DNA of 9,123 bases from Parachlamydiales bacterium (GCA_020050965.1 JAGVJV010000259.1:1-9123); one strand, 5' to 3'. Shown: positions 1 through 6,277, numbered from the stretch's first letter. The notes: a model not told the origin generated them from the sequence alone. Translations and numbers: made by a program.

Positions 1-121
1 ATTCCTTACAGTTCTCGATGCCTGCGTATTCAAAGGCAATACCGCCGGAACAAAGATCGCATCCCATAGATTTTACTGCGGCAATTCCAAAAAGGAATAT
101 GCAGAAAGTTCGGATTTTTAT
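1..121 (-). CDS. N-terminus of a probable exported protein, partial, with a non-AUG start
   Basis: An open frame on the minus strand runs from about 121 to the left edge and beyond. It reads roughly (start)-KIRTFCIFLFGIAA, then VKSMGCDLC and a segment ending near ENCKE. That is a basic start, a hydrophobic stretch and then a Cys-containing region, as in an exported protein. A perfect AGGAG (127-131) lies five bases before an ATA codon at 121-119, and the gap to the stop of the upstream Mut7-C/CapA gene is only about 24 nt, so translational coupling in one operon is likely. There is no ATG, GTG or TTG between the in-frame stop at about 139 and the ATG at 67-65. That ATG would remove the signal sequence and has no Shine-Dalgarno. 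The start is therefore either ATA (or the ATC at 115), or a mutated ATG in a dying gene. Function unknown. The antisense frame is also open, so the coding call is tentative. Confidence 0.4.
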   Translation of the reverse strand, partial: MKIRTFCIFLFGIAAVKSMGCDLCSGGIAFEYAGIENCKE

Positions 122-145
122 ATGTTCTCCTCGATTTCAGATACA

Positions 146-1501
146 TTAGCCGAGGAGATCCAGCACCAACTCCTGCCCCTCACGCCTAGGGAAACTACCT
201 AATTCATGGCAAAGATCTTCCATCAGATCCAGCGCCCCATGTTCATCCACATTGACTTGGCAGTCTGAGATTAGTGTCGGGATCATCCTCACAGAAATCA
301 GTCCATTTTTCTTAGCCTTCACAACGAAATAAAAAGAGCGATCGTTGCGCAAAACCGGATCTACAGCATAATCATCGACCAAATCACCTGTATCGTAGAG
401 AATCAGCCCTTTCTTATAGATCTCTACTCCCTGAAAGAGATGGGCACTATGGCCATGCAGAATATCGACTCCAAGATCGATTAGCGCATGGGCAAATGAA
501 CTGAAATGGGAAGCTGGTCTTTGCCTCATATTGGGTCCCCAGTGGATCGACACAATCAGAAGATCGACCTGTTTGCGAAGCTCTTTAATCAGATCGGCAA
601 TCGCATCCACATCTCCCACTTCTACAAAATAAGTTCCAGAACCCGTCTCGGTCGCCTTCCAGGTAGGCTCATTATCTGTGCAGCCCAATATCCCAATCCT
701 AACCCCCTTGCATTCGAGGATGCAGGGAGCCCTCGCTTCTTTGAGACCCTTACCGGCTCCCACATGGCGGATATGAGCAAGATCTAATACTCGCACTGTC
801 TCCAAAAGCCCTTCTTCAGCAAAATCGAGAATGTGGTTATTGGCCAAATTCACCACATCGATCTTGCCGGCTTTTAAAACAGCCACTTTCTCGGGATCGG
901 CCTTAAAGTTAAATACCTTTTCAACCCTGGTTTCACTGGTCGTTAGCGTCGTCTCTAAGTTGACCAGATTCAGATCGTGGCTCTTTAAAATGGGGAGCAA
1001 ATTGCCCCAGACATAGGTTGGATCAGCTCTATCTAAAACCTTATTCACCATCCTGCCGATCATTAAATCCCCGCCAAGGCCAATGGTGACCACTGATTGC
1101 CATGCACTCAGTTGCTTTTCCATATTTTCTGTATGAGAGCCTAACCAAAAAGAGTGCTGACAAGTGGGACAAAACCAGTGAGTGGAGTCGGTTTTTTCAA
1201 AGATAGAATTGCACTCTAAGCAACGTGTAAAAGGACGAAACAGCCAATCAATGCCTCGACTTCTAAGCTGCTCGGCCCAACCATCTATCTCCTCTCCCTT
1301 TAAATAAATGACCGTATTTCCCTTGGGATCCAGTTCATTAAAAAAACGATCCCGTGTCAATAACAGCCGGTTTTCTTGGACAGCCTTCTTAAAGATCTCC
1401 CGATCATCCATGGGGGCTTCGACAAAGACCACATCATAGCCCGCTGCACGCAGCCAGCGCCCAAGATGCACACACATCTGATCGCAGAGAAATTTTTCCA
1501 T
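146..1501 (-). CDS. Fusion of a Mut7-C RNase domain and a CapA-type metallophosphatase
   Basis: The 451-residue protein has two recognisable halves. Residues 1-127 match the Mut7-C (PIN-like RNase with zinc ribbon, formerly DUF82) pattern: FLCDQM with Asp7, GRWLRAAGYD at 14-23, LLLTRD at 46-51, and a zinc knuckle of Cys94/Cys97 and Cys111/Cys114, closing with FWLGSHTENM. Residues about 136-400 match the CapA/PGA_cap metallophosphatase-like family: GGDLMIGR (143-150), NLETTLT (181-187), NLANNHILDF (218-227), SIHWG (318-322), GHSAHLFQG (350-358) and LYDTGDLVDDYAVDP (368-382). The known metal-ligand type residues (Asp145, Glu183, Asn222/His223, His320, His349/His351) appear intact. CapA proteins are linked to poly-gamma-glutamate synthesis and export, but no capB or capC lies here and no signal peptide precedes either half, so a cytosolic phosphoesterase or nuclease role is equally possible. 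The ATG at 1501 is chosen because the Mut7-C motif starts at residue 4. It is divergent from the peptidase gene, with a 45 nt gap. Confidence 0.85.
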   Translation of the reverse strand: MEKFLCDQMCVHLGRWLRAAGYDVVFVEAPMDDREIFKKAVQENRLLLTRDRFFNELDPKGNTVIYLKGEEIDGWAEQLRSRGIDWLFRPFTRCLECNSIFEKTDSTHWFCPTCQHSFWLGSHTENMEKQLSAWQSVVTIGLGGDLMIGRMVNKVLDRADPTYVWGNLLPILKSHDLNLVNLETTLTTSETRVEKVFNFKADPEKVAVLKAGKIDVVNLANNHILDFAEEGLLETVRVLDLAHIRHVGAGKGLKEARAPCILECKGVRIGILGCTDNEPTWKATETGSGTYFVEVGDVDAIADLIKELRKQVDLLIVSIHWGPNMRQRPASHFSSFAHALIDLGVDILHGHSAHLFQGVEIYKKGLILYDTGDLVDDYAVDPVLRNDRSFYFVVKAKKNGLISVRMIPTLISDCQVNVDEHGALDLMEDLCHELGSFPRREGQELVLDLLG

Positions 1502-1546
1502 GGCTTCAGACTACAAAAAAATGGAGAAAAGGTGCACCATTATCCC

Positions 1547-2635
1547 ATGCAAAAATTATTCCTCTCCTTTCTATTTGTTTGTTCATTTCTCTCAGCAGAG
1601 GCTCTGCGCACACTTTATCCCCCCATCGAACCCTATCGGACCGGGTATCTCCCTGTCGACCCTATTCACACCCTCTATTTTGAAGAGAGCGGCAATCCTG
1701 AAGGAAAACCGATCCTATTTCTCCATGGAGGGCCTGGAATTGGGACCTTCCCCTACCACCGCACTTTTTTTGACCCTGCCCATTATCGGATCATCCTCTT
1801 TGATCAGCGCGGCTGCGGGAAAAGCCTCCCCTTCTCAGAACTTGAAAACAACACCACTTGGGATCTGGTTGAAGACATTGAAAAGCTGCGCAACCATTTG
1901 CAAGTTGAGAATTGGGTTGTATTTGGTGGATCCTGGGGAAGCACCCTAGCCCTCTCGTATGCGATTAAGCATCCTGAAAATGTGAATGGACTAATTCTTC
2001 GAGGCATTTTCCTTTGCCGACCCAAAGAGATTCAATGGTATTACCAGTTTGGTGCTCATCACATCTTTCCCGATCAGTGGGAACATTACATCTCCCCCAT
2101 CCCTCTAGAAGAACGGAACGATTTTGTGCAGGCCTTTTACAAACGACTTACCTCTTCAGATCCGCAGGAACGCAAGATAGCTGCTAAAAGCTGGTCTGGG
2201 TGGGAAGGAGCCACCTCCAAACTCCTTTTCGATGCTGCCAATTTTGCCAGCTATACTGCCGATGATTCAGCGGACGCGATCGCCCGAATCGAGTGCCATT
2301 ATTTTATTCACAACACCTTTTTTGAGACCGACAACTGGATCATCGAGAACATCGATGCCATCCGGCATATTCACTGCGTGATCGTCCAAGGGCGCTACGA
2401 TATCTGCTGTCCTATGGAAAGTGCTTGGGAGCTGCACCGAGCATGGCCAGAAGCCAAATTGGAAATCATTCCAGACGCTGGGCATGCAGCCTCAGAGCCA
2501 GGAATCCTAGATGCTCTAATTCGTGCTACTGATGCTTTTCAATCTGAGCCAGAGAAAAAGCATAATGCCAAAGGCGACCAGGAAGGAAATGGGCAGCAAG
2601 ATGACCGACTCGGGATAAACAAACTCGGCCACTAA
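1547..2635 (+). CDS. pip: Prolyl aminopeptidase (proline iminopeptidase), predicted exported
   Basis: Alpha/beta-hydrolase that removes N-terminal proline from peptides (peptidase family S33). From the ATG at 1547 the protein has 362 residues. LRTLYPPIEPY at 20-30 is the usual extreme N-terminus of the family. HGGPG (60-64) forms the oxyanion region, GGSWGS holds nucleophile Ser129, GRYD holds Asp285 and AGH holds His313. WSGWEG (216-221) includes the Glu that binds the substrate amino group. Residues 1-19 form a classic signal peptide: a Lys, a run of Leu/Phe/Val, and Ala-Glu-Ala before the cleavage site. Family members are normally cytosolic and about 315 residues long. The frame is open back to 1376, but that longer start lies antisense to the Mut7-C gene and would bury the signal peptide. 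The Shine-Dalgarno is weak (AAAAGG about 14 nt upstream). Homology should end near Phe331. The last 31 residues are hydrophilic and are read antisense through the end of the MFS gene. Confidence 0.92.
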   Translation: MQKLFLSFLFVCSFLSAEALRTLYPPIEPYRTGYLPVDPIHTLYFEESGNPEGKPILFLHGGPGIGTFPYHRTFFDPAHYRIILFDQRGCGKSLPFSELENNTTWDLVEDIEKLRNHLQVENWVVFGGSWGSTLALSYAIKHPENVNGLILRGIFLCRPKEIQWYYQFGAHHIFPDQWEHYISPIPLEERNDFVQAFYKRLTSSDPQERKIAAKSWSGWEGATSKLLFDAANFASYTADDSADAIARIECHYFIHNTFFETDNWIIENIDAIRHIHCVIVQGRYDICCPMESAWELHRAWPEAKLEIIPDAGHAASEPGILDALIRATDAFQSEPEKKHNAKGDQEGNGQQDDRLGINKLGH

Positions 2636-3709
2636 AACCCCAAAAACACATGTCGCCAGATTAATGAAATTGATCACGGCAGAACCATTCGACTTATTTT
2701 TCGCATGGGCAAGGCCAAAGGATGAGGCATTTGCATAGACAATCGCCTCAGCCACATAGATTAAAATCATTGGGAAGAAGAGGGTCCAGGCATTGATTAG
2801 CCCCATGGCAAAAGGGATAAGCATGACAAATGTCATCGCGAGCGAGCCTATTGCCCCAATAAAGAGCAAATTGAGCACAGGCACTTTCCCCGCCATTTTC
2901 AAAGCAAGCAAGGTTCCAATGATCATTCCAATCGGAGGGATCAGGTTAAAGTAACCGAAAACAGCTGGATCTAAGCCAATCAAATTGATCCCAATAAATG
3001 GGGCTTTCGCAGCGAAGATATAGATTACAGCAGCTCCGCATCCCATCATGAGCCCGCTGATCACAATCCTCTCACTCTTAAACTTGAGTCCATATCCATG
3101 GATGATCGACCGAATTTTCAGAGCATCACGATCGAGCGACTTCGAAGTTTCGGGTAGCAAAGTCGATAGGAGGATCATTGCGAGAGCAAAAAGACTCAAG
3201 AAATAGAAACAGCTTTGCCAATTAAACATCTCAGTGAGCCAGCCACCGATCGCAACCGCTATTCCTGGCATGATTGCAAAGGATAATGCGATGCGCGAGA
3301 TTTTTTTGGTTGCCTCTGTTTGATTGTAGACATCGCCGATCATCGTAAAGCTCACTTTAAGACCGACACAAGAGCCGAGAGCCTGCACAAACCGAGCCAC
3401 TACTAATAGGGTAAAGGAATTCAAGGGGGCCGCAAAACTGCAAAGCAGAGATCCGACAAAAGCCAGACTCATCCCCATGTAGAGAGCCTTTTTCCGACCA
3501 AAGCGGTTAGCTAGAGGGCCATAAGGGAGCTGTCCCAAAGCATAGCCAACTAAATAAGAGGTGATCGACAATTGTACTTCTCCAACACTAAGGCCAAAGA
3601 ACGACTGAATCATCGGAAGAGCTGGTGTAAAAAGAACTGCACCGACCGATCCAAAAGAAACCAGAAGAAGTAAGATAAAGAATTGAGGTTCTTTTTTCAT
3701 CATCAGCAA
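2516..3709 (-). CDS. Bcr/CflA-family MFS drug-type exporter
   Basis: The 397-residue protein is hydrophobic throughout, with about twelve membrane segments, and fits the inner-membrane proton-driven major facilitator superfamily. The N-terminal half follows the Bcr/CflA drug-resistance pattern: TPALPMIQ near 28-35, VQLSITSYLVGYALGQLPYG (45-64), then motif A as GPLANRFGRKK (64-74), RFVQALG (106-112) and the PGIAVAIGG glycine-rich stretch that corresponds to motif C. In motif A the usually conserved Asp is Asn68, which may alter transport coupling. The substrate cannot be read from sequence; bicyclomycin, chloramphenicol and other small molecules are exported by relatives. The start is uncertain. 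TTG at 3709 has AGG six bases upstream, while tandem ATGs at 3703 and 3700 are 12-15 bases from it. The 3' end overlaps the convergent peptidase gene by 120 bp, and the gene is divergent from the BtaA-like operon across a palindromic AT-rich region. Confidence 0.88.
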   Translation of the reverse strand: MLMMKKEPQFFILLLLVSFGSVGAVLFTPALPMIQSFFGLSVGEVQLSITSYLVGYALGQLPYGPLANRFGRKKALYMGMSLAFVGSLLCSFAAPLNSFTLLVVARFVQALGSCVGLKVSFTMIGDVYNQTEATKKISRIALSFAIMPGIAVAIGGWLTEMFNWQSCFYFLSLFALAMILLSTLLPETSKSLDRDALKIRSIIHGYGLKFKSERIVISGLMMGCGAAVIYIFAAKAPFIGINLIGLDPAVFGYFNLIPPIGMIIGTLLALKMAGKVPVLNLLFIGAIGSLAMTFVMLIPFAMGLINAWTLFFPMILIYVAEAIVYANASSFGLAHAKNKSNGSAVINFINLATCVFGVLVAEFVYPESVILLPISFLVAFGIMLFLWLRLKSISSTN

Positions 3710-3725
3710 CTTATACCTAAAAATC

Positions 3726-3772
3726 TCTTTTTTCTATATATAAAAAATTTTTTAATATATATCGAAAAAAGG
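3726..3772. promoter_or_regulatory. AT-rich imperfect palindrome in a divergent promoter region
   Basis: The 80 bp between the MFS exporter and the BtaA-like gene hold a palindrome centred at 3747/3748. Six A face six T. The next arm pairs 3735-3741 with 3754-3761 with one bulged base. After a two-base bulge, C(T6)C at 3727-3734 pairs with G(A6)G at 3764-3771. The region is almost pure A/T and contains several TATA-like -10 candidates for both directions. It fits a shared operator or divergent promoter. No particular regulator can be named, and no clear -35 boxes were assigned. Confidence 0.5.
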
Positions 3773-3789
3773 AACCTAGAAGGATCTAA

Positions 3790-4872
3790 ATGGCAAATTT
3801 TTACGAGAGATTAAGCTATAGCTTTGGCAATGAAGATTGGGTCACTGAGCAAAAAGCACTAAAAATTCAACCTACTGACTCGGTGATCTGCGTCACCGCC
3901 AGCGGCGATCGCCCACTTAACCTGCTCACCTCAAATTGCAAAGAGCTGCTCTCAATCGACGCCAATCCCATTCAAAATCACCTGCTCAACCTCAAAGTTG
4001 CAGCTATCGAGCTGCTCGACTACAGCGACTATCTTTTCTTTCTTGGGGTTCTTGAGCATCCCAACCGTCTCGAGTTATTTCAGCAACTTTTTAGCAGACT
4101 AGATCCAGCAAGCAGAGAGTATTGGACCAAACAAAAACGGATGATTCAAAAGGGAGTTCTGTATCAAGGGACCATTGAAAGGATGCTCTTTTGGATCTCA
4201 AGAGCTGTGCAGGGATTACGCGGCGAAAAAGCAGAGCAGCTCCTCTCTTTTGACGATTTAGAAGCGCAAAAAGCTTATGTCAATACTGAATGGGAAAGTG
4301 CCTCTTGGAAAAATTCATTCGATTTAGCTTTAAATCCTTTCCTTTCCCGCCTATTTGTTAAAGACCCTGGGTTATATCTCACAGTGGATTCCTCAATTAG
4401 CCCAGGTCTTTACATTCATCAGCGGCTCCATGCCTATTTAAATAACCATCTAGCTAAAAAAAGCCCTCTTCTATCCCTTCTTTTAACTGGGAAAGTGAGC
4501 AAAGAGGCATTTTCCCCCTATCTGCAAGAGGAAGGTACAGCTCAGATCCGCTCCCGATTAAACCGGCTCACAGTCAAAACAGGTAACATTGTCGACTATC
4601 TCGAATCGGTCCAAGGGGAAAAATTTGATTGCTTCTCGATTTCCGATGTAGCCTCCTACCTAACACCCCCGGACTTTGAAAGGCTCATCCAAGGAATCTA
4701 TAAGACAGCTAAACCAGGTGCCCGTTTCTGTATGAGACAATTCCTCTCAGGCCAACAGATTCCCCAACAATATCTTCCCCGCTTTAAACGGGATCATGCA
4801 CTCGAAGATGAACTACAAAAGCAAGACAATTGCTTCGTCTACCGGTTCATCACAGGTGAAATCATCAAATAA
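3790..4872 (+). CDS. BtaA-like (DUF3419) SAM-dependent 3-amino-3-carboxypropyltransferase
   Basis: The 360-residue protein matches the DUF3419/BtaA family, whose characterised members transfer the 3-amino-3-carboxypropyl group of S-adenosylmethionine to diacylglycerol, giving the diacylglyceryl-homoserine precursor of betaine lipids. What is visible is a Rossmann-type SAM site, VICVTASGDRPLNLL (32-46), followed by LLSIDANPIQNHLLNLK (53-69), a long helical middle segment, and SISDVASYL (283-291) with PGARFCMRQ (309-317) near the C-terminus, the usual closing strands of this fold. There is no signal peptide or membrane span, so it is a cytosolic enzyme probably working at the inner face of the membrane. 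AGAAGG (3778-3783) six bases before the ATG is a good ribosome site. It is followed after 13 bp by a DoxX-like membrane protein, probably in one operon. No BtaB-type N-methyltransferase is present in the window, so the final lipid, if any, is unknown. The acceptor could also be something other than diacylglycerol. Confidence 0.8.
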   Translation: MANFYERLSYSFGNEDWVTEQKALKIQPTDSVICVTASGDRPLNLLTSNCKELLSIDANPIQNHLLNLKVAAIELLDYSDYLFFLGVLEHPNRLELFQQLFSRLDPASREYWTKQKRMIQKGVLYQGTIERMLFWISRAVQGLRGEKAEQLLSFDDLEAQKAYVNTEWESASWKNSFDLALNPFLSRLFVKDPGLYLTVDSSISPGLYIHQRLHAYLNNHLAKKSPLLSLLLTGKVSKEAFSPYLQEEGTAQIRSRLNRLTVKTGNIVDYLESVQGEKFDCFSISDVASYLTPPDFERLIQGIYKTAKPGARFCMRQFLSGQQIPQQYLPRFKRDHALEDELQKQDNCFVYRFITGEIIK

Positions 4873-4885
4873 AACCGGATCTTTT

Positions 4886-5266
4886 ATGAAAACAATAACA
4901 AAAGATCCACGTTATGTCGCATTTCGGATCCTTCAATTCACATTTTTCGTCGCCCCCGTTATCGCCGGCCTGGACAAATTCTTTTATTTGCTGACTAATT
5001 GGTCTGGCTACATTGCCCCCTTTTTCCTGCAGATCATCAACTACCACGATCGTGGATTTATGATGATCGTCGGTGTCATGGAAATCATCGCTGGACTAGG
5101 AGTTATCTTTAGACCCAAATTCTTCGCCAATGTCATCGCCCTTTGGTTGATTGCGATCATCCTCAACCTATTCTTGAAAGGCCAATATTTCGACATCGCT
5201 CTGCGCGACTTAGGCTTGTGCCTCTCCGCGATTTCTTTAGGAATTTTAAGCCCTAAACACGAGTGA
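4886..5266 (+). CDS. Small DoxX-like membrane protein
   Basis: The 126-residue protein has four likely membrane segments (about 14-32, 56-76, 79-97 and 105-122), a basic N-terminus (MKTITKDPRY) and a short KHE tail. This layout, together with GLDKF near 28-32 and the GVMEIIAGLGVI stretch at 63-74, is that of the DoxX/DoxD-like superfamily of small inner-membrane proteins, whose roles are mostly unsettled (some are tied to redox complexes). It starts 13 bp after the BtaA-like gene's stop, with GGA six bases before the ATG, so co-transcription and perhaps a shared membrane task are likely. An upstream in-frame ATG at 4796 lies inside the BtaA-like gene and has no support. The gene is followed directly by the long hairpin element. 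Family assignment is moderate; function is not predicted. Confidence 0.75.
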   Translation: MKTITKDPRYVAFRILQFTFFVAPVIAGLDKFFYLLTNWSGYIAPFFLQIINYHDRGFMMIVGVMEIIAGLGVIFRPKFFANVIALWLIAIILNLFLKGQYFDIALRDLGLCLSAISLGILSPKHE

Positions 5267-5407
5267 ATTAAATAGTTGGGAATTTCGCCAAAGCCTGCGC
5301 CCCAAATTTACATCCGGCGAAGCAGGCCCTATCCGAAGGTAATAGGGCCGATGCTGCCGGAAGTAAATTCGGGGATGCCGAGGAAGGAGAAAACCTAACT
5401 ATTGAAT
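5267..5407. repeat. Long symmetric hairpin element (possible structured RNA or palindromic repeat)
   Basis: The whole gap between two convergent genes folds on itself. The outer arms 5267-5280 and 5394-5407 pair over 14 positions with one mismatch and one G-T. The middle arms 5300-5318 and 5356-5374 pair at 17 of 19. Then AGCA (5321-5324) pairs with TGCT (5352-5355), flanked on each side by an unpaired GA (5319-5320 and 5350-5351). The tip is a perfect 8 bp stem, GGCCCTAT (5325-5332) with ATAGGGCC (5342-5349), around a 9-base loop. The 19-base strips 5281-5299 and 5375-5393 are equal in length and pair only partly. No T-run follows in either direction, so it is not a standard terminator. It could be a MITE-like palindrome, a dispersed intergenic repeat or a structured RNA processed at the 3' ends of both neighbours. 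Confidence 0.7.
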
Positions 5408-5442
5408 GAAGTCGTGTTCAACATGAATAGTCGAAAGGCCAC

Positions 5443-6222
5443 TCAGCGATGCGCATGGGGGGCTCTTTTTTTCCTTAAACTAGCAGCTAGAATTTTGGTT
5501 AAATCGGCACGAACGGTCTTTTTCGGCAACTTACCCTTCGCTTTAGGCGCTCTCCCCTTGGCTTTGCGCTTAATGACAGCGAGGAGCTCTTCACGGTACT
5601 CATCCTTATAGTGCTTAGGATTAAATTTTACCGTCAGCTGATCGATGAGCTTCTTGGCCATGCCAATTTCCCGTTTAGATAGAGCCATTTTGGGAAGATC
5701 GATTGCAGGAGAGCGGAGTTCACTCACAAAGCGGAGTTGATTGAGCACCAAGATGTCCTTATAGGGTCTGATCACCCCCAAGTGTTCCCGATTATGGAGG
5801 ACAAACTTGACCACCCCGACCATCTTCATCTCAAGAAGAGCCTCCCGCAGCAGCAGATATGCCTTCGCAGCGCCCCTTTGCGGCTCAAGAAAATAGGGTT
5901 TTTCATAGAAGACTGAATCGATCTCTTCCCTAGCTACAAAATCCAGAATCTCAAGCGATTTAACCCGTTTGATATTGGCCGTTTCAAAATCCTTCTCATC
6001 CAAAACGACAAAACGGCCGCTCTCTAGCTGATACCCTTTGACGATATCGCCCCAAGAGACCTCTTTCTCCTCTTTGTCACAGACACGGCTATAGTGGATA
6101 GGTGAAAGGTCCTTTTTATGCAAAAGATGGAAACTCAGCTCTTTTTCTTTAGTTGCTGAATATAAATTAACTGGGATGTTAATTAAACCAAAACTAATCC
6201 AACCCTTCCAAATCGCTCTCAT
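5443..6222 (-). CDS. ku: Bacterial Ku protein, non-homologous end joining
   Basis: A Ku homodimer forms a ring that threads onto broken DNA ends and recruits a ligase, usually LigD, for non-homologous end joining. From the ATG at 6222 the protein has 259 residues and opens with MRAIWKGWISFGLINIPVNL, the hallmark start of bacterial Ku. The Ku core beta-barrel and bridge follow, with HLLHKKDLSPIHYSRVCDKE (33-52), VVLDEKDFE (72-80), REEIDSVFYEKPYFLEP (98-114) and HLGVIRPYKDILVLNQLRF (147-165). Residues about 215-259 are a Lys/Arg-rich tail, as in Ku proteins with a DNA-binding C-terminal extension. The frame is open to an ATG at 6258, but those twelve extra residues fall outside the family and overlap the porin terminator. 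Upstream there is no Shine-Dalgarno; a TATAAT ends one base before the ATG. No ligase gene is in the window. Confidence 0.95.
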   Translation of the reverse strand: MRAIWKGWISFGLINIPVNLYSATKEKELSFHLLHKKDLSPIHYSRVCDKEEKEVSWGDIVKGYQLESGRFVVLDEKDFETANIKRVKSLEILDFVAREEIDSVFYEKPYFLEPQRGAAKAYLLLREALLEMKMVGVVKFVLHNREHLGVIRPYKDILVLNQLRFVSELRSPAIDLPKMALSKREIGMAKKLIDQLTVKFNPKHYKDEYREELLAVIKRKAKGRAPKAKGKLPKKTVRADLTKILAASLRKKRAPHAHR

Positions 6223-6223
6223 A

Positions 6224-6237
6224 ATTATACTATTAAA
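6224..6237 (-). promoter_or_regulatory. Possible -10 region of ku, implying a leaderless or near-leaderless mRNA
   Basis: Only 29 bases separate the ku ATG from the stem of the porin terminator. On the minus strand they contain TTTAAT (6237-6232) and a perfect TATAAT (6229-6224), the second ending one base before ATG. No ribosome-binding site is present. If TTTAAT is the -10, the transcript would start only a few bases before the ATG. No convincing -35 was found, so this is a weak call. Confidence 0.3.
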
Positions 6238-6244
6238 CAACAAA

Positions 6245-6277
6245 TAAATAAAAAGCACTCAAAAACTTGAGTGCTTT
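6245..6277 (-). terminator. Intrinsic terminator of the porin gene
   Basis: An 11 bp perfect stem (6252-6262 with 6267-6277: AAAGCACTCAA and TTGAGTGCTTT) closes a 4-base AAAC loop. On the minus strand it is followed by TTATTTA, continuing the run of T from the stem. It lies 27 bases after the porin stop codon and just ahead of ku, so it should isolate ku from the highly expressed porin. Confidence 0.8.

Noticed and set aside
36..146. ATG overlapping the CapA stop as TAATG, giving a short minus-strand frame of 37 codons
   Set aside because: The product is short and basic with no family look, and the AGGAG lies inside it, serving the other frame instead.
2..202. Plus-strand open frame across the left edge
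   Set aside because: It runs antisense into the CapA gene's 3' end, has no recognisable features, and competes with a minus-strand frame that has a Shine-Dalgarno and signal-like sequence.
506..787. Plus-strand open frame of 93 codons, and a similar one at 831-1016
   Set aside because: Both lie antisense within the Mut7-C/CapA gene, which has clear domain motifs throughout; they show no ribosome site or family resemblance.
1376..1546. Extended N-terminus of the prolyl aminopeptidase
   Set aside because: It is antisense to the Mut7-C catalytic region and would place a clean signal peptide in the interior of the protein; ATG 1547 fits the family better.
5271..5403. Hairpin element as an integron attC site
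   Set aside because: The outer arms run GTTGGGA...ACCTAAC, the opposite order to an attC (RYYYAAC...GTTRRRY), and no cassette or integrase is nearby.
5402..5611. Plus-strand frame of 69 codons
   Set aside because: It is antisense to the C-terminal part of ku and has no support of its own.
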